The translations under genes and the position numbers were made by a program. A DNA stretch of 64,000 nucleotides from Pseudovibrio sp. Tun.PSC04-5.I4 (GTDB taxonomy: Bacteria > Pseudomonadota > Alphaproteobacteria > Rhizobiales > Stappiaceae): NCBI RefSeq assembly GCF_900104145.1, contig NZ_FNLB01000007.1, positions 158,716 through 222,715 of the forward strand, written 5' to 3'. How positions within the stretch are numbered: the first letter of the stretch is position 1; each line of letters opens with the position of its first letter. The notes below the pieces were generated by a model, which did no database searches, was not told the origin of the DNA, and saw only the letters and a list, made by a program, of their open reading frames with translations. Positions 50,571-60,964 of the stretch are shown one piece after another.

Positions 50571-51904
50571 GCCCTCCGTGCCAGGAGCCGGAAGATGAGC
50601 AGTTGCCCGTGCCGGAACTGGCCACCTCCACACTTGAAGAGCCCCCCAAACCGACCCGCGGCAAACCTCGGGTGCGTAGCGATGTGGAACGCGAGCGGGT
50701 CACTCTGCAGTCACCCAAAGCGTGCCCCGAGTGTGGCGGCGAGCTGCGGCTCATCGGGGAGGATGTGTCTGAGCTGGTGGAGTTCATCACCGCAAAGCTA
50801 AAGGTGATTGAAACGGCGCGGCCCAAGACGTCCTGCCGGGTGTGCGAGAAAATCGTGCAAGCTCCAGCACCAACCCGGCCCATTGAAAAATCCAGTGCCG
50901 GAGCCAGCTTACTGGCGCATATTCTGATCTCCAAGTTCGATGATCATTTGCCGCTATACCGTCAGAACGAAATCCTTGCCCGGCATGGCATTGATATTCC
51001 CCGCTCTACTCTGTCGGACTGGTGCGGGCTTGCCATGAAAACGCTGGCTCCGCTGAGCGAACTGCTTAAAGCTGAGGTGATGCTCTCAGATCGCTTGCAT
51101 ACCGATGACACACCCATTGATGTCCTGGGTCGCCAGTTCAAGGCGGCGAGCGGTTCCGGCAAAGCTTCGAGGCAGGGCCGGATCTGGACCTATGTGCGCG
51201 ATGATCGCCCCTTCGCAGGAGAGGCCCCGCCTATTGCTGCCTATTGGTTCTCCGCAAATCGCAAGGCTGACAACCCGCGATGCCACCTCAAAGAGTTTTC
51301 CGGCATTCTGCAGGCCGATGCCTATGCCGGCTACAAGCAGCTTTATGACAGCGGGGACATTAAAGAAGCCGCCTGTTGGGCGCATTGGCGCCGCGACTTC
51401 CATGATATCTTCACCGCCACCAAATCAGAACTGGCCAGATACGCACTGGAGCAGATCGGTAAGCTTTATGACATTGAACGTCAGATCAGCGGAAAACCAC
51501 CAGACCTGCGGCATGAGGTGAGGCAGAAGCACAGTAAACCCATCGCTCAGGCCTTCAAGGCCTGGTGCGAGGCTCAGCTTACCCGCATCTCAGGCAAATC
51601 ACCGCTGGCCAAAGCCATCCGTTATGGCCTCTCCCGTTGGCACGCCTTCACCTTGTTCCTCGACGAGGGTCGCGTCGCGATCGACAACAATGCGGCTGAG
51701 CGCGCAGTCAGACCTATTGCATTGGGCCGTAAAAACTTCTTATTTGCCGGATCAATGGCCGGCGGAGAAACTCTGGCAGACGCCATGACGTTGATTGAAA
51801 CCGCCAAACTCAATGGTCTCAACCCGCAGGAATATCTCACAGATGTCCTTGCCCGCATCGTAACCGTCCGCTCAGTACCGCCTTACTTGGTTGCATTTGA
51901 TTGA
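50417..51904 (+). CDS. Chimeric ORF: intron RT N-terminus fused to IS66 TnpC
   Basis: The first 52 residues (MIISDMQHKLAKWAQDERTRRF onward to SSGAKTPG) are the start of the group II intron reverse transcriptase. From there the frame continues without a break into IS66 TnpC from CQEPEDEQLPVPEL. It keeps the zinc-finger-like CPECGGELR...CRVCEK, the catalytic LHTDDTPIDVL, LQADAYAGYKQ and IDNNAAERAVRP, and ends at LTDVLARI, where the next IS66 copy begins (the last residues to 51904 are its end). The TnpC N-terminal helix and C-terminal 40 residues are missing. It is a product of deletion, in frame by chance. Confidence 0.8.
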   Translation: MIISDMQHKLAKWAQDERTRRFDRLLRLIADRTWLTEAARVALASSGAKTPGPPCQEPEDEQLPVPELATSTLEEPPKPTRGKPRVRSDVERERVTLQSPKACPECGGELRLIGEDVSELVEFITAKLKVIETARPKTSCRVCEKIVQAPAPTRPIEKSSAGASLLAHILISKFDDHLPLYRQNEILARHGIDIPRSTLSDWCGLAMKTLAPLSELLKAEVMLSDRLHTDDTPIDVLGRQFKAASGSGKASRQGRIWTYVRDDRPFAGEAPPIAAYWFSANRKADNPRCHLKEFSGILQADAYAGYKQLYDSGDIKEAACWAHWRRDFHDIFTATKSELARYALEQIGKLYDIERQISGKPPDLRHEVRQKHSKPIAQAFKAWCEAQLTRISGKSPLAKAIRYGLSRWHAFTLFLDEGRVAIDNNAAERAVRPIALGRKNFLFAGSMAGGETLADAMTLIETAKLNGLNPQEYLTDVLARIVTVRSVPPYLVAFD

Positions 51905-51942
51905 GTATTTTCTTCTTCAGTTTTAGCTGAGGAGGCAAGTCA

Positions 51943-52281
51943 TTGTTGGATGAATCGAGGCCACGGCGGTCGTGGACACGGGTAGAAAAGGCGGCAATCA
52001 CTGCGCAAGTTGGGGTTGATGGAGCAACGCTGTTTGATGTTGCGCAGAGCCATGGTGTCGGCCGGTACTTGCTGAAACGATGGATGGCTCAGTACTGCGA
52101 GAGCAACACAAGTGAAAACACGAAGGCTCCCATTTTTGTGCCTGTTGTTGTTACTGATCCTGAGCCTTCAGGACCCGCCGTTATTGAGGTTGGGCTCGGG
52201 AACGGTCGCAGCCTGAGGGTTTCCAGTGACTTAAGTGATGCGCAGGTTCGCCGGTTTATTGGGCTGGTGGAAGCGACATGA
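51943..52281 (+). CDS. IS66 TnpA-like protein (copy d)
   Basis: The protein is identical to the copies at 45032 and 54293 (112 aa, TTG start, helix-turn-helix QSHGVGRYLLKRW). It overlaps tnpB by four bases. Confidence 0.88.
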   Translation: MLDESRPRRSWTRVEKAAITAQVGVDGATLFDVAQSHGVGRYLLKRWMAQYCESNTSENTKAPIFVPVVVTDPEPSGPAVIEVGLGNGRSLRVSSDLSDAQVRRFIGLVEAT

Positions 52282-52625
52282 TCGGGCCGGGAACAGGTGT
52301 GCGGGTTTATCTTGCGTGCGGTGTGACGGATATGCGCAAGGGCATTGCGGGTCTGGCCGCTTTGGCGGAGACGGAATTACGCCAGCGCCCTGCAAATGGC
52401 GCCGTGTTTGCGTTTCGCGGTCGGCGCGGCGACCGGATCAAGTTGCTTTACTGGGATGGTCAGGGATTTTGCCTTTACTACAAGGTGCTGGAAAAGGGCC
52501 GGTTCCCGTGGCCTTCACCAGTCGATGGCTCAGCCCGACTTACCTCAGCACAGCTGGCCATGCTGTGGGAAGGGATGGACTGGAGACGCCCCAGTTGGGG
52601 AGCTCCGCCCGCTCGAATGGGGTGA
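52278..52625 (+). CDS. IS66 TnpB (copy d)
   Basis: The complete 115-residue IS66 Orf2 protein (MIGPGTGVRVYLACGVTDMRKG..., LYWDGQGFCLYYKVLEKGRFPWP...) is an accessory protein required for IS66 transposition. It lacks both the transposon and the intron found in other copies, so it shows the uninterrupted target of each: TTTACTACAAGGTGCTGG followed by AAAAGGG. Confidence 0.92.
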   Translation: MIGPGTGVRVYLACGVTDMRKGIAGLAALAETELRQRPANGAVFAFRGRRGDRIKLLYWDGQGFCLYYKVLEKGRFPWPSPVDGSARLTSAQLAMLWEGMDWRRPSWGAPPARMG

Positions 52626-52688
52626 ATATCTTGGGTTTTGAATGGGGTATTACTTTGATATTGGAGATATATGAGGTAAAATACCCAT

Positions 52689-54254
52689 ATGAACCAGTCT
52701 CTTAACTCCCTTCCTGATGATCCAGTTTTACTCAAGGCCATGGTGCTGGCGTTGCAGGGAAAGGTTGAGAGTTTACAAGCCAATGAGCAGGCCCATCTGG
52801 TTCTGATCACATGGTTCAAACAAGCTTTGGCCAAGTTGCGCAGGCAACGCTTTGGCGCATCTTCAGAAAAGATCGACCGCGAGATTGCCCAGCTTGAACT
52901 GGCGCTGGAAAACCTGGAGACTGCCCACCCATGCCAGGAGCCGGAAGATGAGCAGTTGCCCGTGCCGGAACTGGCCACCTCCACACTTGAAGAGCCCCCA
53001 AACCGACCCGCGGCAAACCTCGGGTGCGTAGCGATGTGGAACGCGAGCGGGTCACTCTGCAGTCACCCAAAGCGTGCCCCGAGTGTGGCGGCGAGCTGCG
53101 GCTCATCGGGGAGGATGTGTCTGAGCTGGTGGAGTTCATCACCGCAAAGCTAAAGGTGATTGAAACGGCGCGGCCCAAGACGTCCTGCCGGGTGTGCGAG
53201 AAAATCGTGCAAGCTCCAGCACCAACCCGGCCCATTGAAAAATCCAGTGCCGGAGCCAGCTTACTGGCGCATATTCTGGTCTCCAAGTTCGATGATCATT
53301 TGCCGCTATACCGTCAGAACGAAATCCTTGCCCGGCATGCATTGATATTCCCCGCTCTACTCTGTCGGACTGGTGCGGGCTTGCCATGAAACGCTGGCTC
53401 CGCTGAGCGAACTGCTTAAAGCTGAGGTGATGCTCTCAGATCGCTTGCATACCGATGACACACCCATTGATGTCCTGGGTCGCCAGTTCAAGGCGGCGAG
53501 CGGTTCCGGCAAAGCTTCGAGGCAGGGCCGGATCTGGACCTATGTGCGCGATGATCGCCCCTTCGCAGGAGAGGCCCCGCCTATTGCTGCCTATTGGTTC
53601 TCCGCAAATCGCAAGGCTGACAACCCGCGATGCCACCTCAAAGAGTTTTCCGGCATTCTGCAGGCCGATGCCTATGCCGGCTACAAGCAGCTTTATGACA
53701 GCGGGGACATTAAAGAAGCCGCCTGTTGGGCGCATTGGCGCCGCGACTTCCATGATATCTTCACCGCCACCAAATCAGAACTGGCCAGATACGCACTGGA
53801 GCAGATCGGTAAGCTTTATGACATTGAACGTCAGATCAGCGGAAAACCACCAGACCTGCGGCATGAGGTGAGGCAGAAGCACAGTAAACCCATCGCTCAG
53901 GCCTTCAAGGCCTGGTGCGAGGCTCAGCTTACCCGCATCTCAGGCAAATCACCGCTGGCCAAAGCCATCCGTTATGGCCTCTCCCGTTGGCACGCCTTCA
54001 CCTTGTTCCTCGACGAGGGTCGCGTCGCGATCGACAACAATGCGGCTGAGCGCGCAGTCAGACCTATTGCATTGGGCCGTAAAAACTTCTTATTTGCCGG
54101 ATCAATGGCCGGCGGAGAAACTCTGGCAGACGCCATGACGTTGATTGAAACCGCCAAACTCAATGGTCTCAACCCGCAGGAATATCTCACAGATGTCCTT
54201 GCCCGCATCGTAACCGTCCGCTCAGTACCGCCTTACTTGGTTGCATTTGATTGA
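52689..54254 (+). pseudogene. IS66 TnpC transposase (copy d), frameshifted
   Basis: It starts at MNQSLNSLPDDPVLLKAM. Compared with copy e it has lost single bases in a C6 run near 52995, a GG near 53338 and an A4 near 53388, which split the frame into three parts (52689-53153, 53024-53389, 53373-54254). It ends where copy e begins. All catalytic motifs are present in the pieces. The losses are of the kind produced by homopolymer read errors. Confidence 0.88.
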
Positions 54255-54292
54255 GTATTTTCTTCTTCAGTTTTAGCTGAGGAGGCAAGTCA

Positions 54293-54631
54293 TTGTTGGA
54301 TGAATCGAGGCCACGGCGGTCGTGGACACGGGTAGAAAAGGCGGCAATCACTGCGCAAGTTGGGGTTGATGGAGCAACGCTGTTTGATGTTGCGCAGAGC
54401 CATGGTGTCGGCCGGTACTTGCTGAAACGATGGATGGCTCAGTACTGCGAGAGCAACACAAGTGAAAACACGAAGGCTCCCATTTTTGTGCCTGTTGTTG
54501 TTACTGATCCTGAGCCTTCAGGACCCGCCGTTATTGAGGTTGGGCTCGGGAACGGTCGCAGCCTGAGGGTTTCCAGTGACTTAAGTGATGCGCAGGTTCG
54601 CCGGTTTATTGGGCTGGTGGAAGCGACATGA
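54293..54631 (+). CDS. IS66 TnpA-like protein (copy e)
   Basis: The protein is identical to copy d and to the outer copy: 112 residues, helix-turn-helix, four-base overlap with tnpB. Confidence 0.88.
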   Translation: MLDESRPRRSWTRVEKAAITAQVGVDGATLFDVAQSHGVGRYLLKRWMAQYCESNTSENTKAPIFVPVVVTDPEPSGPAVIEVGLGNGRSLRVSSDLSDAQVRRFIGLVEAT

Positions 54632-54975
54632 TCGGGCCGGGAACAGGTGTGCGGGTTTATCTTGCGTGCGGTGTGACGGATATGCGCAAGGGCATTGCGG
54701 GTCTGGCCGCTTTGGCGGAGACGGAATTACGCCAGCGCCCTGCAAATGGCGCCGTGTTTGCGTTTCGCGGTCGGCGCGGCGACCGGATCAAGTTGCTTTA
54801 CTGGGATGGTCAGGGATTTTGCCTTTACTACAAGGTGCTGGAAAAGGGCCGGTTCCCGTGGCCTTCACCAGTCGATGGCTCAGCCCGACTTACCTCAGCA
54901 CAGCTGGCCATGCTGTGGGAAGGGATGGACTGGAGACGCCCCAGTTGGGGAGCTCCGCCCGCTCGAATGGGGTGA
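54628..54975 (+). CDS. IS66 TnpB (copy e)
   Basis: The 115-residue protein is identical to copy d and uninterrupted. Confidence 0.92.
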   Translation: MIGPGTGVRVYLACGVTDMRKGIAGLAALAETELRQRPANGAVFAFRGRRGDRIKLLYWDGQGFCLYYKVLEKGRFPWPSPVDGSARLTSAQLAMLWEGMDWRRPSWGAPPARMG

Positions 54976-55038
54976 ATATCTTGGGTTTTGAATGGGGTAT
55001 TACTTTGATATTGGAGATATATGAGGTAAAATACCCAT

Positions 55039-56262
55039 ATGAACCAGTCTCTTAACTCCCTTCCTGATGATCCAGTTTTACTCAAGGCCATGGTGCTGGC
55101 GTTGCAGGGAAAGGTTGAGAGTTTACAAGCCAATGAGCAGGCCCATCTGGTTCTGATCACATGGTTCAAACAAGCTTTGGCCAAGTTGCGCAGGCAACGC
55201 TTTGGCGCATCTTCAGAAAAGATCGACCGCGAGATTGCCCAGCTTGAACTGGCGCTGGAAAACCTGGAGACTGCCCACCCATGCCAGGAGCCGGAAGATG
55301 AGCAGTTGCCCGTGCCGGAACTGGCCACCTCCACACTTGAAGAGCCCCCCAAACCGACCCGCGGCAAACCTCGGGTGCGTAGCGATGTGGAACGCGAGCG
55401 GGTCACTCTGCAGTCACCCAAAGCGTGCCCCGAGTGTGGCGGCGAGCTGCGGCTCATCGGGGAGGATGTGTCTGAGCTGGTGGAGTTCATCACCGCAAAG
55501 CTAAAGGTGATTGAAACGGCGCGGCCCAAGACGTCCTGCCGGGTGTGCGAGAAAATCGTGCAAGCTCCAGCACCAACCCGGCCCATTGAAAAATCCAGTG
55601 CCGGAGCCAGCTTACTGGCGCATATTCTGATCTCCAAGTTCGATGATCATTTGCCGCTATACCGTCAGAACGAAATCCTTGCCCGGCATGGCATTGATAT
55701 TCCCCGCTCTACTCTGTCGGACTGGTGCGGGCTTGCCATGAAAACGCTGGCTCCGCTGAGCGAACTGCTTAAAGCTGAGGTGATGCTCTCAGATCGCTTG
55801 CATACCGATGACACACCCATTGATGTCCTGGGTCGCCAGTTCAAGGCGGCGAGCGGTTCCGGCAAAGCTTCGAGGCAGGGCCGGATCTGGACCTATGTGC
55901 GCGATGATCGCCCCTTCGCAGGAGAGGCCCCGCCTATTGCTGCCTATTGGTTCTCCGCAAATCGCAAGGCTGACAACCCGCGATGCCACCTCAAAGAGTT
56001 TTCCGGCATTCTGCAGGCCGATGCCTATGCCGGCTACAAGCAGCTTTATGACAGCGGGGACATTAAAGAAGCCGCCTGTTGGGCGCATTGGCGCCGCGAC
56101 TTCCATGATATCTTCACCGCCACCAAATCAGAACTGGCCAGATACGCACTGGAGCAGATCGGTAAGCTTTATGACATTGAACGTCAGATCAGCGGAAAAC
56201 CACCAGACCTGCGGCATGAAGGTAACCGTCCGCTCATGACCGTCTTACTTGATTGCATTTGA
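55039..56262 (+). CDS. IS66 TnpC transposase (copy e), 3' truncated
   Basis: The frame is intact from MNQSLNSLPDDPVLL through the coiled N-terminal helix (LKQALAKLRRQRFGASSEKIDREIAQLELALENLE), the cysteine pairs CPEC and CRVC, and the catalytic LHTDDTPIDVL and LQADAYAGYKQ motifs, to PPDLRHE. It then runs into the left end of copy f (last 13 residues). The catalytic glutamate region IDNNAAERAVRP is missing, so it cannot be active. Confidence 0.88.
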   Translation: MNQSLNSLPDDPVLLKAMVLALQGKVESLQANEQAHLVLITWFKQALAKLRRQRFGASSEKIDREIAQLELALENLETAHPCQEPEDEQLPVPELATSTLEEPPKPTRGKPRVRSDVERERVTLQSPKACPECGGELRLIGEDVSELVEFITAKLKVIETARPKTSCRVCEKIVQAPAPTRPIEKSSAGASLLAHILISKFDDHLPLYRQNEILARHGIDIPRSTLSDWCGLAMKTLAPLSELLKAEVMLSDRLHTDDTPIDVLGRQFKAASGSGKASRQGRIWTYVRDDRPFAGEAPPIAAYWFSANRKADNPRCHLKEFSGILQADAYAGYKQLYDSGDIKEAACWAHWRRDFHDIFTATKSELARYALEQIGKLYDIERQISGKPPDLRHEGNRPLMTVLLDCI

Positions 56263-56304
56263 TTGAGTATTTTCTTCTTCAGTTCTAGCTGAGGAGGTAA
56301 GTCA

Positions 56305-56643
56305 TTGTTGGAAGGATCGAAGCCACGGCGGTCGTGGACACGGGTAGAAAAGGCGGCAATCACCGCGCAAGTTGGGGTTGATGGAGCAACGCTGTTCGGT
56401 GTTGCGCAGAGCCATGGTGTCAGCCGGTGCTTGCTGAAGCGATGGATGGCTAAGTACGGCGACAGCAACACAAGCGAAGACCCGCAGGGTCCCCTTCTTG
56501 TGCCTGTTGTTGTTACTGATCCTGAACCATCAGGACCAGTTGTTATTGAGGTTGGGCTCGGGAACGGTCGCAGCCTGAGGGTTTCCAGTGACTTAAGTGA
56601 TGCGCAGGTTCGCCGGTTTATTGCGCTGGTGGAAGCGACATGA
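56305..56643 (+). CDS. IS66 TnpA-like protein (copy f)
   Basis: This diverged 112-residue version (MLEGSKPRRSWTRVEKAAITAQ..., SHGVSRCLLKRWMAKYGDSN) of the accessory protein has a TTG start after GAGGAGG and overlaps tnpB. Confidence 0.87.
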   Translation: MLEGSKPRRSWTRVEKAAITAQVGVDGATLFGVAQSHGVSRCLLKRWMAKYGDSNTSEDPQGPLLVPVVVTDPEPSGPVVIEVGLGNGRSLRVSSDLSDAQVRRFIALVEAT

Positions 56644-59251
56644 TCGGCCCGGGAACAGGTGTGCGGGTTTATCTTGCGTGCGGTGTGACGGATATGCGCA
56701 AGGGCATTGCGGGTCTGACCGCTTTGGCGGAGACGGAATTACGCCAGCGCCCTGCAAATGGCGCCGTGTTTGCGTTTCGCGGGCGGCGCGGCGACCGGAT
56801 CAAACTGCTCTATTGGGATGGTCAGGGTTTTGCCTTTACTACAAGGTACTGGGTGCGCCTCGAACCTGGTTTCGACCGGGGCGCTTATGTTTGGAATTCT
56901 AGTGAAAGGAGGCGTTTCCTTTAACAGACCGTCCTTTACTGCGAAAGGGCGAGAGCCGAAGCGGCGGTGATTTGTCGTGAACTGGCAAGGTGACGTAGCC
57001 CGTGGGATAAAGAGATGTGCGACGAAGCCATTAAGTCAAGACCCATCTTCAGGCTGAGTATTGGAAGGTTGAGGAACACGAACCGGCTAAACCGTATCTG
57101 AGGGGCTGAATTGTAGCCTCCGCCTACATGGTTAACAGGCGGAACATCGGTCGCGCCATGGATTTCATGACCGGAAGCGCGCAAACCGACAGCGTACTCC
57201 AGAAACGCTTTCGAGGGTGTCGTCAACTTATGCAGTTTGTTGGCGATGGCCGATGCCGACTTGCGGGACGCAAGGGAAAAGACTACGGCCGGCAGCCTAA
57301 CCAATACGCTTTAAGTCCAACATAGGAACGAGGGAAGGCGTGTGCCGAATGAGGTTGGTATATTTAATACTCGCAAGGGAGTTCACCCCGATGACGGCCA
57401 CGCTGGCGGAGTTCCCGTAGTAGTCCGGGATAGGGAAAGCCTGTCACATGGCGAAGGGGAACAGTTCAAGCTGCTTAGGGCTGCACATTAACTGACCACA
57501 ACGAGGTGAAGACCTTTGATAATCAGCGACATGCAACACAAGCTTGCGAAATGGGCGCAGGACGAGCGAACCAGAAGATTTGATCGCCTCTTACGCTTAA
57601 TTGCTGATCGGACTTGGCTGACTGAGGCTGCCCGGGTTGCCTTGGCGTCGAGCGGCGCAAAGACCCCGGGCGTAGATGGCGTGGACCGAGATCGTTTCCG
57701 ACAAAATGAGGAGGAACTCCTTGCGACGTTGGGGCGATCTCTGCTGGATGGGACCTATGCGCCCGCTCCAACACGACGCGTCTACATCCCGAAAGGGAAC
57801 GGAAAGCTGAGACCGTTGGGAATACCGACACTGACGGATCGCATAGTACAGCGCGCCATGCTGATGGTGATGGAGCCGATTTGGGAAAGCGACTTCAGTC
57901 CTTACTCATATGGTTTCAGGCCACAGCGTAGCGTGCACCACGCGATCCGGGCCGTTTTGATGCAGACAACGGATGGCAGGAACACAAAGGGTCGCTGGGT
58001 GATCGAAGGTGATCTAGCAAGCTACTTTGATACTGTCCATCACCGCAAGCTGCTCTCGTGTGTGCGCAAGCGCATCCGGGACAAACGGTTTATCGCACTG
58101 CTCTGGAGGCTTTTGAAGGCAGGTCACATCGATAAAGGCCTCTTCTGCGCCGCCAGCAAGGGCGTTCCTCAAGGCGGGGTTCTTTCTCCGCTTCTGTCCA
58201 ACATTATGCTCAATGAGTTTGATCGTTGGATGGATGAGAAATTCCTTGGAAAAGCAGCGCGCAACAAACGTCGTGGTTGGAATGAGAGCGTCAGAAAAGC
58301 CAGCCCTGTGGCGGTTCGTGAGAACCGCTGTCGCAGACCGGCAGTGTCCTATTGCCGTTATGCCGATGACTTTGTTGTCATCGTCAAAGGCACGAAGGCA
58401 CAGGCGCTCGCGGTACGCGAGGAATGCGAGCATTCCTGGAAGGCGATCTGGCATTGACGTTAAACATGGAGAAAACCCATGTCACTCATGTTAATGATGG
58501 GTTTGTCTTTCTCGGTCACCGGATCATTCGCAAACGCGGTCCCCGTGGCGTGATGCGCCAGTAACGACCATTCCCGGAGAAAACCAGGGTTCAAAACCGA
58601 CTGGTTAAGGCTCTTAGCGGCGACCACAAACGCCCCATACGACATGATTAAGCGGCTAAACCGCCAACTCATGGGTTGGGCAAACTTCTATCAGTTCACC
58701 GATTACACATCCAAGGTCTTCCAGCACGTCGATACCGTCGTGTTCTGGAAAATGGCACATTGGCTGGGGCGCAAGTATCGCTCGCGCATCTCTCGTCTGA
58801 TGCGAAAGTGGTTCGCGCGGCCGTATGGCTTAAAAGCCAAGACATGGATGGTGCACTCGATGACGAAAGAAGGAGTACGCGTTTCAAGCATCTTGTACCG
58901 GCTAACCAATCATCAGCGCGGGCAATTCCGCTGGAAGACACCACGTTCAAATCCTTATCTTCGGGAAAAGAACGAGGCTCCTTTCTACGAAACGCACTAT
59001 CGTGGTCTCGTGCTGGCTTTCTAGCCAAGCTTGAATGGAGAGCCGTATGCGGTGAAAGCCGCACGTACGGTTCGGAGGGGAGAAACGTCAGCTGTGGCTG
59101 ACGTCTCTTACCCTAACAAAAGGGCCGGTTCCCGTGGCCTTCACCAGTCGATGGCTCAGCCAGATTGACCTCAGCACAGCTGGCCATGCTGTGGGAAGGG
59201 ATGGACTGGAGACGCCCAAGCTGGGGAGCTCCGCCCGCTCGAATGGGGTGA
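56640..59251 (+). CDS. IS66 TnpB (copy f), split by a group II intron
   Basis: Exon 1 (56640-56852) encodes MIGPGTGVRVYLACG onward to the codons for YYKVL. Exon 2 (59118-59251) continues EKGRFPWPSP...ARMG. Joining the exons restores the 115-residue protein if splicing occurs. One base near 56827 is missing from exon 1 (GGGTTTTGCC against GGGATTTTGCC in other copies), which by itself would shift frame. Confidence 0.75.
56853..59117 (+). mobile_element. Full-length group II intron in IS66 tnpB
   Basis: The 2265-bp intron starts with GTGCGCC directly after exon bases CAAGGTACTGG. It ends ...CCTAAC before AAAAGGGCC, as fixed by the uninterrupted tnpB copies at 52278 and 54628. Domain V is recognised at 59040-59073 (GAGCCGTATGCGGTGAAA, then a complementary return), and domain VI with its bulged A region follows. 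Domain IV holds the intron-encoded protein. The 5' part is shared with 49753-50570. Confidence 0.9.
57516..59024 (+). pseudogene. ltrA: Group II intron reverse transcriptase/maturase, frameshifted
   Basis: The protein normally splices its intron and drives retrohoming. The RT domain is well preserved: GVDGVDRDRF, IPKGNGKLRPLGIPTLTDRIVQ, YGFRPQRS, GVPQGGVLSPLLSN and the catalytic YCRYADDFVVIVKG. The frame is lost near 58425, a stop occurs near 58564, and two more shifts fall before 58644. From there the maturase X-domain MIKRLNRQLMGWANFYQFTD runs to 59024. There is no sign of an HNH endonuclease. Several indels mean the intron would need a maturase from another copy. Confidence 0.87.
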
Positions 59252-59314
59252 ATATCTTTGGTTTTGAATAAGGCATTGCTTTGATATCGGAGATATATGA
59301 GGTAAAATACCCAT

Positions 59315-60952
59315 ATGAACCAATCTCTAACCCCCTTCCTAATGACCCTGCTTTGCTCAAGGCATTGCTGTTGTCCGCCCAAAGTGAGATTGAAGCTTTA
59401 AGCGGTAAGGTTGAGAGTTTACAAGCTAATGAGCAAGCCCATCTGGTTCTGATTGCATCACTCAAACAAGCTTTGGCTAAGTTGCGCAGGCAACGCTTTG
59501 GCGCATCTTCAGAAAAGATCGACCGCGAGATTGCGCAGCTTGAACTGGCGTTGGAAAACCTGGAGGTTGCCCACCCATGCCAGGAGCCGGAAGGTGAGCG
59601 GTTACCCGTGCCCGAACTGGCCACCTCCGCACTTGAAAAACCACCCAAACCAACCCGCGGCAAACCTCGGGTGAGCAGCGATGTGGACCGCGAGCGCGTT
59701 ACTCTGCAATCACCAGAAGCGTGCCCCGAGTGTGGTGGCAAGCTGCGGCTCATCGGGAGGATGTATCTGAGCTGGTGGAGTTCATCACCGCAAAACTGAA
59801 GGTGATTGAAACAGCAAGGCCCAAGAAATCCTGTCGGGTGTGCGAGAAATCGTGCAAGCTCCAGCGCCAACCCGGCCTATTGAAAAATCCAGTGCCGGAG
59901 CCAGCTTACTGGCGCATATTCTGGTCTCCAAGTTCGATGATCATTTGCCGCTATACCGTCAAAACGAGATCCTTGCCCGGCACGGCATTGATATTCCCCG
60001 CTCTACTTTGTCGGACTGGTGCGGGCTTGCCATGAAAACGCTGGCCCCGCTAACCGAACTGCTTAAAGCTGAGGTGATGCTCTCAGATCGCCTACACACC
60101 GATGACACACCCATTGATGTACTGGGGCGTCAGTTCAAGGCGGCGAGCGGTCCCGGCAAAGCTTCAAGGCAGGGCCGGATCTGGACCTATGTACGCGATG
60201 ATCGTCCCTTCGCAGGAGAAGCCCCGCCTATCGCGGCCTATTGGTTCTCAGCCGATCGCAAGGCCGTAAACCCGGTGGATCACCTTAAAGAGTTCTCCGG
60301 AATCCTGCAGGCCGATGCCTATGCCGGCTACAGGCAGCTTTACGAGGTGGGCAAGATAAAGGAAGCCGCCTGCTGGGCACATTGGCGTCGCGACTTCCAT
60401 GATATCTTCACCGCCACCAAATCAGAACTGGCCAGATACGCGTTAGAACAGATTGGTAAGCTTTATGACATCGAGCGCCAGATCAGCGGAAAACCACCAG
60501 ACCAGCGGCATGAGGTACGGCAGAAGCACAGTAAACCCATCGCTCAGGCCTTCAAGGCCTGGTGTGAAGCTCAACTTACTCGCGTCTCAGGCAAATCCAA
60601 CCTTGCCAGAGCTATCCGCTATGGCCTTTCCCGCTGGCACGCCTTCACCCTGTTCCTCGACGAGGGCCGTGTCGCGATCGATAACAACGCTGCTGAGCGC
60701 GCAGTCAGACCTATTGCTCTGGGCCGTAAGAACTTCTTATTTGCTGGATCAATGGCGGGCGGAGAAACTCTAGCCGACGCCATGACGCTGATTGAAACTG
60801 CAAAGATGAATGGCCTTAACCCACAAATCTATCTGACCGACATCCTCGAGCGCATCAACGATCACATGATCAACCGCCTCCACGAGCTCCTGCCATGGAA
60901 CTGGAAGCTGGACGCAAAATCACAGCGGCAAGCCCAAACCTTGGCGCCTTGA
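59315..60952 (+). pseudogene. IS66 TnpC transposase (copy f), frameshifted
   Basis: Compared with copy e, single bases are missing in a TT pair near 59329, a G4 run near 59757 and an A4 run near 59849. Reading across these gives a full-length TnpC with all motifs (LHTDDTPIDVL, LQADAYAGYRQ, IDNNAAERAVRP) and the natural C-terminus HELLPWNWKLD...TLAP at 60952. It is the only IS66 copy here with a complete 3' end. Confidence 0.88.
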
Positions 60953-60964
60953 GCGGACGGTTAC

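Larger units (their letters stand above)
51860..54209 (+). mobile_element. IS66 copy d (first unit of a 2350-bp tandem duplication)
   Basis: The unit begins with GTAACCGTCCGC after CCCGCATC in the tnpC of the outer element and runs to the same point of its own tnpC, where the next copy starts. Genes recur at intervals of exactly 2350 bp (51943/54293, 52278/54628, 51904/54254). Confidence 0.9.
54210..56221 (+). mobile_element. IS66 copy e
   Basis: It is the second unit of the tandem array, nearly identical to copy d. It is shortened: at 56222, 340 bases before the corresponding end point, copy f begins inside its tnpC. Confidence 0.88.
56222..60964 (+). mobile_element. IS66 copy f, interrupted by a group II intron
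   Basis: The element runs from the left end GTAACCGTCCGC to the right end GAGCGGACGGTTAC. Its sequence differs from copies c-e at many positions. Its tnpB is split by the full intron at 56853-59117. The right end is followed by CCCGCATC, the partner of the sequence preceding copy d. Confidence 0.88.

Noticed and set aside
54828..55637. 269-codon minus-strand open frame opposite IS66 tnpB/tnpC, repeated in other copies
   Set aside because: It recurs only because the IS66 sequence recurs; composition is serine/arginine-rich shadow coding without a family.
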